Origin: Roseimaritima ulvae
GTDB taxonomy: Bacteria; Planctomycetota; Planctomycetia; Pirellulales; Pirellulaceae
DNA: 64,000 bases
NCBI RefSeq assembly: GCF_008065135.1
Contig: NZ_CP042914.1
Coordinates: 5,499,404-5,563,403 of the forward strand
Direction of reading: 5' to 3'
Every line of letters begins with the position of its first letter. Positions within the stretch are counted from its first letter, which is position 1. The translations under genes and the position numbers were made by a program. The notes beneath the pieces were generated by a model. That model saw nothing but the letters and a program-made list of their open reading frames with translations. It did not search any database and was not told where the DNA came from. Shown here piece after piece: positions 8,336 through 17,138 of the stretch.

Positions 8336-9598
8336 TCAAGTCCTAACCGGCGATGGCCCTCCCAGAGCTTCGATCCAGTGCTCTGGGCGGGTTTGTTTGC
8401 TCAACACCAGATGTGGCACGGCCAGATCCTCGGGCAGCTCTAATTTGGCGGCGATACCCTGCTGGTCAAATAGCAGCAACCATTCTCGACGCGACTGCCC
8501 CGCCGCCGCATCGGCCTGTAAAAACTGCGTCAACCGGCGGCTCTTCTCCTGCAGATACTCAGGCGTCCAAAATCCGATCACTTCCACCAACACGGTTCGT
8601 TCGGTATCGGCTTGACGAAGTACAAAATCGGGGGTCAGCACGGTCTGCCCGCAGTACAACAGCTCTGCTTCTCGTTGCAAATCCCAGCCATCGACCGGCT
8701 CTTTTTGCCAAGCGTCATAAATTTGCTGTTCCAGGGCGGAATCAAATTCATCCGGCGGGGCCAACGTCGTCCGCAACCGGTCGCGTGGTGAAACCCGCAG
8801 CAAGAACGGCTGCTGGTCGGGGCCGATGACCCAAGCGGTCAGACGCCAACCGGGCAGGGCGAGCAGTTTAGGCAACAGTCTGGCAAACCGGATGCCGTAC
8901 CGCCAGGTTTGCCGTAACACCGACTGCGGTCCGTCAAAGTCGAACCGGTAGTACGGCACCGCCGCAGGCCGCTTGGCAATTCGGTGCATCAGCCCCGCCA
9001 ACTTGGCATGCCGGACGATCGTTTTCAATTCTTGTTGAGCGTCAATCTGCATGCGTGTGGCGCGATACAGCGTGGCCTGGGTTTGCGACACGTTGTACAG
9101 CGACAACAGGTCAAGCGGCGAAAACGTTTCGTCGAACTTCCGCAGCGTCTGCAACTCGAACACATCGGCGAACAATCGCGATTGGATCTGCGGCCAAGGC
9201 GTCCCCAGTTCCGCCGCGATCGCCTGCTGCACGTCGGACAGCGTGTTTTCAAAAATACCTTCGGGTCTCTCCACGATCGGGTGCCGCCCAGCGGCCAAAC
9301 CAAACACGCGACGCCGCAATCCGGCAGCGCCGCGATCGGCATTAAATTCAGCTTGCTGATCCAGCAATTTACAAAATGCGGCCGTGCGTCGTGGCGGACA
9401 ATCGGGCAACGGGTCCAGCACCGTCTCGACCTCGCGATGCAGTTGCTGACGCGGCTTGCCCGTGCCCTCGCGATAGACCTGCACGAGGGCTGCGGCGGCT
9501 TCCAGATAGTGGTTGTCTTTCCCTTTACGCAAACGATCTGGATAAACCACCCGCTGGACGAAATCGAAACGGGCGATGGCGTGTTCCGACTTAAGCAT
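8336..9598 (-). CDS. Bax1-like nuclease (DUF790 family), partner of the XPB helicase
   Basis: 420 residues from ATG 9598. Archaeal Bax1 is a structure-specific nuclease that binds XPB helicase in a repair machine. The C-terminal part has a plausible PD-(D/E)xK core: TPDFVL (Asp324), VLVEVIGFW (Glu339) and Lys352. The N-terminal part opens with the helical segment FDFVQRVVYPDRLRKG. The start overlaps the helicase stop by 8 bases (ATGCTTAA), indicating coupled translation. The frame extends to 9862 but that stretch lies inside the helicase gene and has no family character. Inferred substrates are damaged or branched DNA. Confidence 0.8.
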   Translation of the reverse strand: MLKSEHAIARFDFVQRVVYPDRLRKGKDNHYLEAAAALVQVYREGTGKPRQQLHREVETVLDPLPDCPPRRTAAFCKLLDQQAEFNADRGAAGLRRRVFGLAAGRHPIVERPEGIFENTLSDVQQAIAAELGTPWPQIQSRLFADVFELQTLRKFDETFSPLDLLSLYNVSQTQATLYRATRMQIDAQQELKTIVRHAKLAGLMHRIAKRPAAVPYYRFDFDGPQSVLRQTWRYGIRFARLLPKLLALPGWRLTAWVIGPDQQPFLLRVSPRDRLRTTLAPPDEFDSALEQQIYDAWQKEPVDGWDLQREAELLYCGQTVLTPDFVLRQADTERTVLVEVIGFWTPEYLQEKSRRLTQFLQADAAAGQSRREWLLLFDQQGIAAKLELPEDLAVPHLVLSKQTRPEHWIEALGGPSPVRT

Positions 9599-11024
9599 CG
9601 CCGCGTCCCGATGGATGCTGGAAAGCTTCGTTGCGCCGCCGGCGGCGACTGCGCTGCACCTCTTTGGTACTATCGGTGACCACCTCGTACAAAATGGCGG
9701 ATTGCCCGGAGGCCGTTTTTCGCAGCACACGGCCCAAGCGCTGGATGGCTTGCCGCGAACTGGCCATCCCGCCCAGCACGATGGCCACTTTGACTGCCGG
9801 CAGATCCACGCCTTCGTCCAAAACACGATTGGCGACCAGCACCGGATAACGCCCCTCGGCAAATCCCTCCAACAAATCGCGGCGTTCCTGTTTGCGGCAG
9901 TGGCTGAGCAGACAGGGCACCAGGAACCGCAAAGAGATTTCGCGAGCCATCACATTGGAGCCCACAAACACCATCACCGGTTCGCCGGCGTGCAGGCGAA
10001 GCAGGTCCTCCAGCAATCGCAGTTTGCCCGACGCCCGTTCTTCGATCTGGCTCTTACCGCGGAATGCCCGCAAAGCCAGCATCGCTTCGGCTGCCAGCTG
10101 TGGTTCGTGTTCGGTGTCTCCGACCAACTTGTAAACGTCGTCCCAGCGGAATTGTTCGTCGCGCTGACGCTGTTCATAAACGAACCGTTGCACCTGATGC
10201 GACAGAGCGCGATACCGCTGGTTTTCTTGTTCGTTCATGGGGACGGCGATCCGTTTGACCGTATATTCGGCCAGCGAGCGGCCCGAGGCTTCGGCGATCG
10301 ATTGCTGATAACAGACCGGTCCGACCAGCTCGACCAGTCGCTGCAGACGCTGCCGATCGCCAGGCAGAGTAGCCGTCAGTCCCAAGCGAATCGCGGCTGC
10401 CGACATCTGTGCGGCATCGCTGCGCCACGCTCCCGCCAGATGATGCACCTCGTCGAACACAATCATCTGGAAACGTCCGCCGATGCGGGGCATGTGAATC
10501 GCGGCGCTGTCGTAGGTGGTCACAGACAACGGCGTCACCCGATGCACTCCATCACCGATCAAACCACAATCAACGCCCGTGGCGGCCAGCAGTTTGGCAT
10601 GCCATTGGTACATCAGATCTCGCACCGGAACGACAATCAGGGTGCTCGTACCGGCTCGCAGAATCAGCTCGATAGCGACCACGGTTTTTCCGGTGCCGGT
10701 GGGCATTACCACCAAGCCCCGACGTCCTTCCTGCTCGAAGGCTTCCACGGCGGATAACTGATCGGGACGCAATTGAATGGGTTGCCGGCGAACCAACCGC
10801 AAATCTTGGTCTGGAGAAAAATCCCAATCCACGGGGCCGGGTAGCTCGCGTTTCAAGCGTTCACGAATTTCCGCACTGTGCAACGCGTCACAGCGAAAAC
10901 AATCGTCGCGGTCATCCCACTTAACCGTCAGGCCTTGCAGCGTCTGTCGCAGCAAACGTTTGTCGAATCCACGTAGCCGCAAGGTTCCCTCATGAAACTC
11001 GATTCGCGGCGTGGGCGGGGTCAT
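9591..11024 (-). CDS. XPB/Ssl2-type superfamily 2 DNA helicase
   Basis: 477 residues. An N-terminal damage-recognition-like region (residues 1-85) precedes RecA-like domain 1 with Walker A MPTGTGKT (107-114), Walker B DEVH (191-194) and GLTATL (215-220). Domain 2 ends with VANRVLDEGVDLPAV and QAIQRLGRVLRK (motif VI arginines). The compact size and the adjacent DUF790 gene match the archaeal/bacterial XPB group. The ATG at 11024 overlaps the upstream peptidase stop by four bases (ATGA). It probably unwinds DNA for nucleotide excision or related repair with the next gene's nuclease. Confidence 0.88.
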   Translation of the reverse strand: MTPPTPRIEFHEGTLRLRGFDKRLLRQTLQGLTVKWDDRDDCFRCDALHSAEIRERLKRELPGPVDWDFSPDQDLRLVRRQPIQLRPDQLSAVEAFEQEGRRGLVVMPTGTGKTVVAIELILRAGTSTLIVVPVRDLMYQWHAKLLAATGVDCGLIGDGVHRVTPLSVTTYDSAAIHMPRIGGRFQMIVFDEVHHLAGAWRSDAAQMSAAAIRLGLTATLPGDRQRLQRLVELVGPVCYQQSIAEASGRSLAEYTVKRIAVPMNEQENQRYRALSHQVQRFVYEQRQRDEQFRWDDVYKLVGDTEHEPQLAAEAMLALRAFRGKSQIEERASGKLRLLEDLLRLHAGEPVMVFVGSNVMAREISLRFLVPCLLSHCRKQERRDLLEGFAEGRYPVLVANRVLDEGVDLPAVKVAIVLGGMASSRQAIQRLGRVLRKTASGQSAILYEVVTDSTKEVQRSRRRRRNEAFQHPSGRGDA

Positions 11025-11806
11025 CGGAAATGTTTGAGATAGCGTTTGCGGTAGTCCGGCATTTCGGCGGCCAGCCGCCGAGCCAGCGATCCGGGTGGCG
11101 AATGCGCCTGCAATTCGCGTAAAAAGCGGACCAACACCTGGCGTGACTGATCGCTTTCGTGCAATAGAAAGTGTACCCAAGACCAGGCGTCGCGGTACTG
11201 CGCGGCTCCCATTTCGCCCACGCCTGCAATGTCTTCCAGTTCGACGATATCGGGCACCCGCCCCACCAGGGCTCGCAGCTTCACAGTCCGGTGGTGCGGG
11301 CTGCTGGCGGCACGACGTTCGACGGGAGGCTCGAAATATTCGGCCAGTCCTTCATCCAACCACAACGGCACATAGGGCAGCGACGCATTCAGCAGTGCGT
11401 GGGTCGTCTCATGCCGCAGATCGACCTCCATGTTTTTATTTTCGTAGGCAAACACCATCCCAGGTCCGCGGCGTTTGACAAACAGCGCCTGACGATCGGG
11501 AATGTTGGGAAAATATAGTCGCAGGTAGTTGCGGTAGTTGTGGTGCTGAGCAAACAGGATCAGATGCACTTGCTCGTCATGAATCTGAATCTGCAGCTGC
11601 TGCTCCAGCTCGGTTTTCAGATCAGCCAGTTGACCGAGCAACGGGCTGCGGGGCGTGATGTCGTAGTCCGAATGGACGAGAAACGTACCGACCTGCTGTT
11701 CGAAGGGCCAACGAGCCGGCGCGGCGGTATTGGTCCTATTGGGTTCCACGGCCAGAGCCGGCGCAGCGAGGGCCGACAAAGCCACGAGCATAAAAACGAA
11801 ACGCAT
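11021..11806 (-). CDS. Secreted gluzincin-like metallopeptidase (DUF1570-like)
   Basis: 261 residues with a clear signal peptide (cleavage near APALAVEP, about residue 20). HETTH at 132-136 is the zinc motif, and DEGLAEYFE at 151-159 supplies a third Glu ligand, as in gluzincin families. The segment FAQHHNYRNYLRLYFP resembles the DUF1570 type found widely in planctomycetes. It would act outside the cytoplasmic membrane, in contrast to the helicase and nuclease encoded just downstream. Its ATG shares one base with the upstream stop (TGATG). Confidence 0.8.
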   Translation of the reverse strand: MRFVFMLVALSALAAPALAVEPNRTNTAAPARWPFEQQVGTFLVHSDYDITPRSPLLGQLADLKTELEQQLQIQIHDEQVHLILFAQHHNYRNYLRLYFPNIPDRQALFVKRRGPGMVFAYENKNMEVDLRHETTHALLNASLPYVPLWLDEGLAEYFEPPVERRAASSPHHRTVKLRALVGRVPDIVELEDIAGVGEMGAAQYRDAWSWVHFLLHESDQSRQVLVRFLRELQAHSPPGSLARRLAAEMPDYRKRYLKHFR

Positions 11807-12639
11807 CAGGCAGCCCTGCGTCCAAAGAGGAATCCTGCGGCCTGTTGCAGCCAGCCGCTATTGCTGTTGGTACGCACCGCAGGCAAGGCGTCGATGTCTC
11901 GTCCTTCAGCCACCGCCCGCGGGTTGTCACAGCACATCGCCTCGGCCAGGGGCCGGCCCACCAGTTGTTCGGCCAACTCAAAAGCGCGTCGCAATCTCGG
12001 TGGACGCTTCTTGCTGCCGTGGGCGTCGGTGGCCAGAAAATGACACCAACCGTTCTCGACGATGTAACGGCCCAATTGCTCGGGTTCGTTGCCGAACTCG
12101 CCGACGAAACTATCCGCCGTGACCTGCATCAGACAACCGGCTCGGACCAACGATTCAATCACCTGCGGTTGCCGCATGATGCCGCGATTGCGTTCGGGAT
12201 GGCTAAGGATGCCCACCATGCCGATCCGGTCCAATTGCTCCAGCACCGGTTCCAGCGGCTGGTACAGTTCATGCGGCAATTCCAGCAACACGTGCCGGCG
12301 ACGATCGGCCAGCGACAAGCAGTCGCCCGACCGCAAACGGTCAATCATGTCCGAATCGATCCGCACGTCCGCGCCCGGCAAGACTTGCAACTGAACGCCG
12401 TTGGCATTCAACCACTGCTGCAACTGGTGGGTGCGGTGCCGGATGGTTTGTCCGGTGGTGGCGGTATAGTTGCCCAACTGATGCGGCGTTACCGTAACGG
12501 TGTCGGTACCGTCGTCGACCATCTGCTGGGCCATCGCCAACGACTCTTCCCAGCTGCGCGAGCCATCATCGATGCCAGGCAGCAAGTGGCAGTGGATGTC
12601 AACGAATGCCGGCGTTTCGTGGGGTGCGGTCGGAGCCAT
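11806..12639 (-). CDS. CpsB/YwqE-type PHP-domain tyrosine phosphatase
   Basis: 277 residues of the metal-dependent PHP family that dephosphorylates tyrosine kinases controlling polysaccharide export. DIHCHLLPGIDDGS at 14-27 is the family signature; further metal-binding stretches are VTPHQ, LSHPERNRG and LATDAHGSK. Metal ions, probably Mn, are expected (family knowledge). No cognate BY-kinase gene is in view. It is the first gene of a four-gene overlapping unit (phosphatase, peptidase, XPB, Bax1-like), preceded by an intergenic palindrome. Confidence 0.85.
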   Translation of the reverse strand: MAPTAPHETPAFVDIHCHLLPGIDDGSRSWEESLAMAQQMVDDGTDTVTVTPHQLGNYTATTGQTIRHRTHQLQQWLNANGVQLQVLPGADVRIDSDMIDRLRSGDCLSLADRRRHVLLELPHELYQPLEPVLEQLDRIGMVGILSHPERNRGIMRQPQVIESLVRAGCLMQVTADSFVGEFGNEPEQLGRYIVENGWCHFLATDAHGSKKRPPRLRRAFELAEQLVGRPLAEAMCCDNPRAVAEGRDIDALPAVRTNSNSGWLQQAAGFLFGRRAA

Positions 12640-12670
12640 CGGAAAACGCAGTGGTAAGGGAAGGAATGAA

Positions 12671-12789
12671 CGTAGCTACCGTCGCCAGACGGTGGATTAC
12701 CCGTAGTAGCCGTTGTCGCCTTAGTAGTCGAAGTCGCTAGACTTTGGAGGCGTTACCAATCGCCCCCACGCTCTGGCGAGCGTAGCTAC
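12671..12789. repeat. Inverted GTAGCTAC repeat (Crick-type family B)
   Basis: CGTAGCTACCGTCGCCAGAC begins at 12671, and the inverted partner CCCACGCTCTGGCGAGCGTA begins at 12765, ending in GCTAC at 12789. The spacer contains no gene. The same element recurs as a tandem array at 38525-38696. Confidence 0.8.
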
Positions 12790-12810
12790 AGGAGTGACGG
12801 CAAACGTCGG

Positions 12811-13467
12811 TTACAGGTGCAGCAGTTCGGCATCTCCGGCAACGCTGTCGCGGAAGTCGTAAGGATGGAAGTACCTTGCCAGGACTCCGCTCAAACGATG
12901 CAGGAACACGCGGCGGAATTTCGGTTCGGTGGTTTCGCTGGTGTATTGGCCACCGGTGATCGGGTAGGAATAGTCGTCAATATGTCGACGGAATTCGCGT
13001 TTGCCGGTAGCGATGTCATAGACGGTCGTCGTGGCGCTGACCTGTCCACGATACAGCGTGGCCCCATCGCGAAGTTTCAGGCCGGTCAATTCGACGGCCA
13101 CCACCTTGTCGGCTTTCACACCCTCGCCGATGGTCACGAAGTCGACTTGGTCCCAGCTGTTATTGTCTCGCCAGTCGTTGATCTCGTCTTCGCGAACCAC
13201 GTCGATGTCTTCGACCTCGACGCTGAGAATCTGGCTGATTTCGCGACTGACCATCCGCGCGGCAATGTCATCGCTGTACTGGCTGCTGTCGGTCACCGCG
13301 ATCACGGCGACGCGTTGTTCGGCCAAGCCCTCGTACTCGGCCGGCACCAGATCGCCGCGAGCCGTATAGAGCAGATTGGAAACCAACCCCAGACATCCGG
13401 ATTGAGTGACCGCGATGGTGATGATCACCAAGAGCGTATGGAGGCGGTTTCGTGTCACCAAGTGCAT
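12811..13467 (-). CDS. Putative exported lipoprotein of unknown function
   Basis: 218 residues. A short basic start and hydrophobic stretch end at VTQSGC, a weak lipobox (Gln at -3 is atypical), so it may be a lipoprotein or simply membrane-anchored. The body has alternating strands and helices (RVAVIAVTDSSQYSDDIAARM, then DKVVAVELTGLKLRDGA) that recall TolB-N/CsgG-like periplasmic domains; this is only a resemblance. A good Shine-Dalgarno (AAAGGA) sits 7 bases before the ATG at 13467. Single gene flanked by repeats. Confidence 0.65.
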   Translation of the reverse strand: MHLVTRNRLHTLLVIITIAVTQSGCLGLVSNLLYTARGDLVPAEYEGLAEQRVAVIAVTDSSQYSDDIAARMVSREISQILSVEVEDIDVVREDEINDWRDNNSWDQVDFVTIGEGVKADKVVAVELTGLKLRDGATLYRGQVSATTTVYDIATGKREFRRHIDDYSYPITGGQYTSETTEPKFRRVFLHRLSGVLARYFHPYDFRDSVAGDAELLHL

Positions 13468-13521
13468 CGCGAATCCTTTCGCACACCGTTATGATTTCAG
13501 TGGAGTCGACTATCGTGGGAA

Positions 13522-13989
13522 TCAGACATACAAGCGAAGCGTCCAGTCCACCAATGTGATGGTCAGGGCAATCACCAATACGACCGCCAGCATGGGCACC
13601 ATCCAAGTTGGTGCCACCCGGCCTCGGATCGCCAAATATCCCATCACCGGCGCGGCAACGGTCGCCATCAAGGCGAACACAAAGCCGCCCGCATTGGTCA
13701 GGAAACTGGTGATCCAACGACCGTCTGTGTAGTGTGCCCAGGATGTGGTCATTCCACATGCCGGACAACGAACTCCCCAGACGACCAACGCCGTGCAGGG
13801 TGGCAAGCCCAGTTGTTGATGCGTTCCCATACCTTCGGGGTCCGGGGACAGTCGCCAAGCGGTGATCAGCAATCCTGCCAACACCACTGAACTGACGCAC
13901 CACACCAATCGCTGGAACCAACCCGCCTGTGCGGACGCGCGGAGAGTAGAGGAAGAAGTCGAAACAGACAAGACTGATTTCCGAACCAT
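13522..13989 (-). CDS. DUF2752 membrane protein
   Basis: 155 residues from ATG 13989; 30 further in-frame codons upstream look non-coding. The DUF2752 hallmark CPACGMTTSWAH follows the first membrane helix, and two more helices lie near the C-terminus (GFVFALMATVAAPVMGYLA and WMVPMLAVVLVIALTITLV). The family is widespread and of unknown function; the cysteine pair may bind metal. Divergent from pgl, with a 224-base gap that shows no other gene. Confidence 0.8.
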   Translation of the reverse strand: MVRKSVLSVSTSSSTLRASAQAGWFQRLVWCVSSVVLAGLLITAWRLSPDPEGMGTHQQLGLPPCTALVVWGVRCPACGMTTSWAHYTDGRWITSFLTNAGGFVFALMATVAAPVMGYLAIRGRVAPTWMVPMLAVVLVIALTITLVDWTLRLYV

Positions 13990-14213
13990 AAGGAATCTGA
14001 CCCCCAATTCGCTCCGGCGGTTGGCCTTGGAGCGCCAAACCCATAATGTATAGCCAAGCTGAGACGATCGACCACCCAAATCTTTATCCAGCCCGAACCG
14101 ATTTGGAAATCACCGTCGCCAACGCCCCCCCTCATCTCGAACCCACCCCATTCCCCAAAACAAGTAGTACGTTTTGGGGAAGCGTGAAAGAAAACCGAAT
14201 CCGGAGTCTCAAC

Positions 14214-14927
14214 ATGTCTCGCCAAATGCATGCTTTTGAAAACAAAGAAGCGCTCAGTCGAGCGACTTGCCTGGCCTTTATCGCCCTGGCTCGGCAGACG
14301 ATTGAAGAGCGAGGCCTGTTTCGCGTCGCTCTGTCGGGCGGTTCAACGCCCCAACAATTGTATGAGATGCTGGCGGAAACCTCCTTGCCCTGGGACCGTA
14401 TTCACTGGTTCTGGGGCGATGAACGCTGCGTGCCGCACGACCACGCCGACAGCAACTACCGGATGGTTCGCGAAGCCCTGCTGGACCCGATCGGTGCGGC
14501 CGACGACACCGTCTTTCCGGTTCCCGTCGACGTGGATGACCCGGCCGCCACGGCCCAGCGATACGAAGCCACGCTGCGTGAGCAATTTGCCGGTCAAGAC
14601 GCACCGCAATGGGACTTGGCTCTGCAAGGCATGGGTGACGACGCCCACACCGCGTCGCTGTTCCCCGAAACGCAAGCCATCAACGAAACGGATCGCTGGT
14701 TCGTGGAAAACTGGGTGCCAAAGTTCGACGCCCATCGTTTTACCCTGACCGCGCCGGCAATCAATTCCGCTCGCAACATCTGGTTCCTGGTCAGTGGCGT
14801 GAACAAACGCAAAGCGCTCGACAGCGTTTGGAATGGCCCGTCCCAACCCGCGCAAGTTCCCTCGCAATTGATCTGCCCCGACCACGAAGGTTTGGTCTGG
14901 TGGATCACGCACGACGTTTTGACATAG
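14214..14927 (+). CDS. pgl: 6-phosphogluconolactonase
   Basis: 237 residues, standard DevB/Pgl length. It hydrolyses 6-phosphogluconolactone in the oxidative pentose phosphate pathway (cytoplasm). Diagnostic segments are FRVALSGGSTPQQLYEML, WFWGDERCVPHDHADSNYRM and LALQGMGDDAHTASLFP. The ATG at 14214 matches the family N-terminus; the frame is open from 14046 but that stretch does not look coding. Its 3' end overlaps the convergent PAP2 gene by 23 bases. A gluconate permease lies ~800 bases downstream, so gluconate and its phosphate may be linked locally. Confidence 0.92.
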   Translation: MSRQMHAFENKEALSRATCLAFIALARQTIEERGLFRVALSGGSTPQQLYEMLAETSLPWDRIHWFWGDERCVPHDHADSNYRMVREALLDPIGAADDTVFPVPVDVDDPAATAQRYEATLREQFAGQDAPQWDLALQGMGDDAHTASLFPETQAINETDRWFVENWVPKFDAHRFTLTAPAINSARNIWFLVSGVNKRKALDSVWNGPSQPAQVPSQLICPDHEGLVWWITHDVLT

Positions 14928-15600
14928 TCCGCGCGATCAACCAACACAGCAGGGCCCAGACCAGCCCCGCCGCCCAACCGGCCAGTACATCCGTCGGGTA
15001 ATGGACTCCCATATACACCCGACTGACGCCGATCATTGCGGTCAGCAGCAGCGCCAAAGCGATCACATAGTACCGCAAACGAGCGAGCCGCAATACGGGC
15101 GCCAGCAGCACGCCCAGCGTCAAATACACGATCGCCGACATCATCGAATGCCCGCTGGGAAAGCTGCTGGTATAGACCGCCGACAAATGTTCGACCACAT
15201 CCGGACGCGGCCTGGCAAAGCCGCGTTTCATCAACATGCTGGCCGCAATCCCGCTGCCGGTCGATAGCAGCAGGAACCCCATCAAGCGGTACGAGCGGTT
15301 GAGCGCCAGAAAGCCGGCCGCGGCGGCAATCACCATGCACAGCACGGCCACGCCGCCCAGCCCCGTGATGTCGCGTCCCACCTCATGCATCCAGTCCGGC
15401 CCGATCGGCCGCGACGAATCCTCGGCATCACGCAGCTGCACAATCGCCCAACGGTCGAACTCCCCCGTGCTGCCCTCCAGCACTTCATCGGCCAGCTCGA
15501 TAAAGCCCCAAGTGCCCAATACGATCAACAGCACGCCCAGCAACACCATCGGCTCACGGCCGCGGATGTATCGATAGACGCCAAGCAACTTCGTTTTCAT
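14905..15600 (-). CDS. PAP2-family membrane phosphatase
   Basis: 231 residues with about six membrane helices. All three phosphatase motifs are intact: KRGFARPRP (Lys125 to Pro133), PSGH (148-151) and SRVYMGVHYPTD (Arg194, His200, Asp204). It probably dephosphorylates undecaprenyl pyrophosphate or a phosphatidate-type lipid at the outer membrane face; substrate unknown. Convergent overlap with pgl. Confidence 0.88.
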   Translation of the reverse strand: MKTKLLGVYRYIRGREPMVLLGVLLIVLGTWGFIELADEVLEGSTGEFDRWAIVQLRDAEDSSRPIGPDWMHEVGRDITGLGGVAVLCMVIAAAAGFLALNRSYRLMGFLLLSTGSGIAASMLMKRGFARPRPDVVEHLSAVYTSSFPSGHSMMSAIVYLTLGVLLAPVLRLARLRYYVIALALLLTAMIGVSRVYMGVHYPTDVLAGWAAGLVWALLCWLIARTMSKRRA

Positions 15601-15715
15601 GGATTCCTTACCTTTACGTCCTGCAGTTCGACTACCGTCAGTTTAGCAACGCGGAAAGACCGCTCCCCGGACCGGGCGGGGGCTCAGTCCCGAAGGGGCG
15701 GCGGCGGCCCTTGTC

Positions 15716-17131
15716 GTGCTTGCATTGCGTTACAATGCGGATCCCGCCGGCCGCCCCACCTCCAACCACCCGTGTACCGTTTTGAGCATCGAAGACATTC
15801 GGCTATTGATCGCCTTTGTGGTGGCCGTGACGTTATTGGTGGTTTTGATTACCAAATACTCGCTGTCGCCGTTTGTTTCCTTGCTGCTGGCTTCGATTGT
15901 GTTAGCCGTCGCGGCAGGGCTGCCGCTGTCGCTCGCCTTCGAACGCTTTGCCGAGGGTGTCGGCGGCATATTGGGTTCGACCGCCATGGTGATTGGGCTG
16001 GGAGCGATGACCGGGGCGATCCTGGAACGCTCCGGCGGCGCCGCAGCGCTGGCAGAGCAACTGGTGCGTTGGCTGGGTGTCAAACGCTTGGGCTGGGCGA
16101 TGCTGTTGGTCGGTTTGCTGGTAGGGATCGGAGTCTGGTTTACCGTGGGGCTGGTGTTGTTGGTGCCGATCGTGATCTCGCTGTCCCGCGTGGCCCGTGT
16201 CAATCTGCTGGTCCCCGCGATGTCGATGGTCGCCGGGCTGTCGGCCATGCATGGTTTCCTGCCGCCTCACCCCGGTCCCCTGGCGGCCATTGAGCTGTTG
16301 TCCGCCGATACGGGGCGGACGATTGTCTGGGGACTGTTGGTGGGCTCGATTTCGGCTGCCATCGCCGGCCCCTTGCTGTGGCGTCTGTTCGATGGCAAAG
16401 TGGAAATGCCCAGCTTTGACGACCCCGATCCCCCACCCGCGAAAACCGACAACGTCACGGCAGACACGTCCGCTTTCACCGGGCCGGCGACCGCGCTCGA
16501 TGCGGTTCCGCCCGCCGCGACGACGGCGCCCGGAGTGCTGGGCCCGTTGGTCGTGATCGCTCTGCCGATCGCCTTGATGGTGGCCGGCGCCGACCCCACG
16601 CTGGCGATGCTGCTGGGTTTGGTGGTGGCTTATCTATGGCTGGGCAAAGCTAACGGGTTTAGCGGACAAGCGCTGGCTCGGGCCAGCGAAGAAAGTTTGT
16701 TCCCGGTCGCCAACGTCCTGCTGGTGGTCGCGGCTGGCGCGGGGTTTAGCAAAGTCTTGATCGCTTGTGGCGTGGGCGACACGCTGGCCTCACTGGCTCA
16801 AAACGTGCCCGTGCCGCCGTTGGTGTTGGGGTGGCTGATCTCGGCCGCCTTCCGCGTAGCCACCGGGTCGGCGACCACCGCGATCACCGCCGCCGGAGGG
16901 ATCATCAGCGTGATGACCGCCGATGATCCCACCATCGATCGCGAGTTTATGGTGTTGGCCCTGGCCGCCGGTTCGCTGACCTTGTCGCATGTTAATGACG
17001 GCGGATTTTGGTTCGTCAAAGAATATTTTGCGATGACGGTCCAGCAAACCTTGAAAACGTGGACCGTGCTGGAAACCGTGCTCTCGCTGGTAGCCCTGTT
17101 GGTCATTCTGATCCTGAACTCCTTTGTGTGA
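15716..17131 (+). CDS. GntP-family gluconate:H+ symporter
   Basis: Up to 471 residues with about 12 helices. The GntP signature HVNDGGFWFVKEYF is near the C-terminus, and LSAMHGFLPPHPGPLAAIE is also typical of gluconate/fructuronate permeases. A hydrophilic Pro/Thr/Ala loop (about residues 225-275) is longer than usual. The start is uncertain: GTG 15716 gives the longest form, but TTG 15782 just before SIEDIRLLIAF would fit family length better. The M19 dipeptidase begins 7 bases after the stop, so they are likely cotranscribed. Confidence 0.87.
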   Translation: MLALRYNADPAGRPTSNHPCTVLSIEDIRLLIAFVVAVTLLVVLITKYSLSPFVSLLLASIVLAVAAGLPLSLAFERFAEGVGGILGSTAMVIGLGAMTGAILERSGGAAALAEQLVRWLGVKRLGWAMLLVGLLVGIGVWFTVGLVLLVPIVISLSRVARVNLLVPAMSMVAGLSAMHGFLPPHPGPLAAIELLSADTGRTIVWGLLVGSISAAIAGPLLWRLFDGKVEMPSFDDPDPPPAKTDNVTADTSAFTGPATALDAVPPAATTAPGVLGPLVVIALPIALMVAGADPTLAMLLGLVVAYLWLGKANGFSGQALARASEESLFPVANVLLVVAAGAGFSKVLIACGVGDTLASLAQNVPVPPLVLGWLISAAFRVATGSATTAITAAGGIISVMTADDPTIDREFMVLALAAGSLTLSHVNDGGFWFVKEYFAMTVQQTLKTWTVLETVLSLVALLVILILNSFV

Positions 17132-17138
17132 ATCGCTG

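Noticed and set aside
9576-10757. Plus-strand frame of 393 codons opposite the XPB gene
   Set aside because: The helicase motifs are all on the other strand; this is a GC-driven shadow frame.
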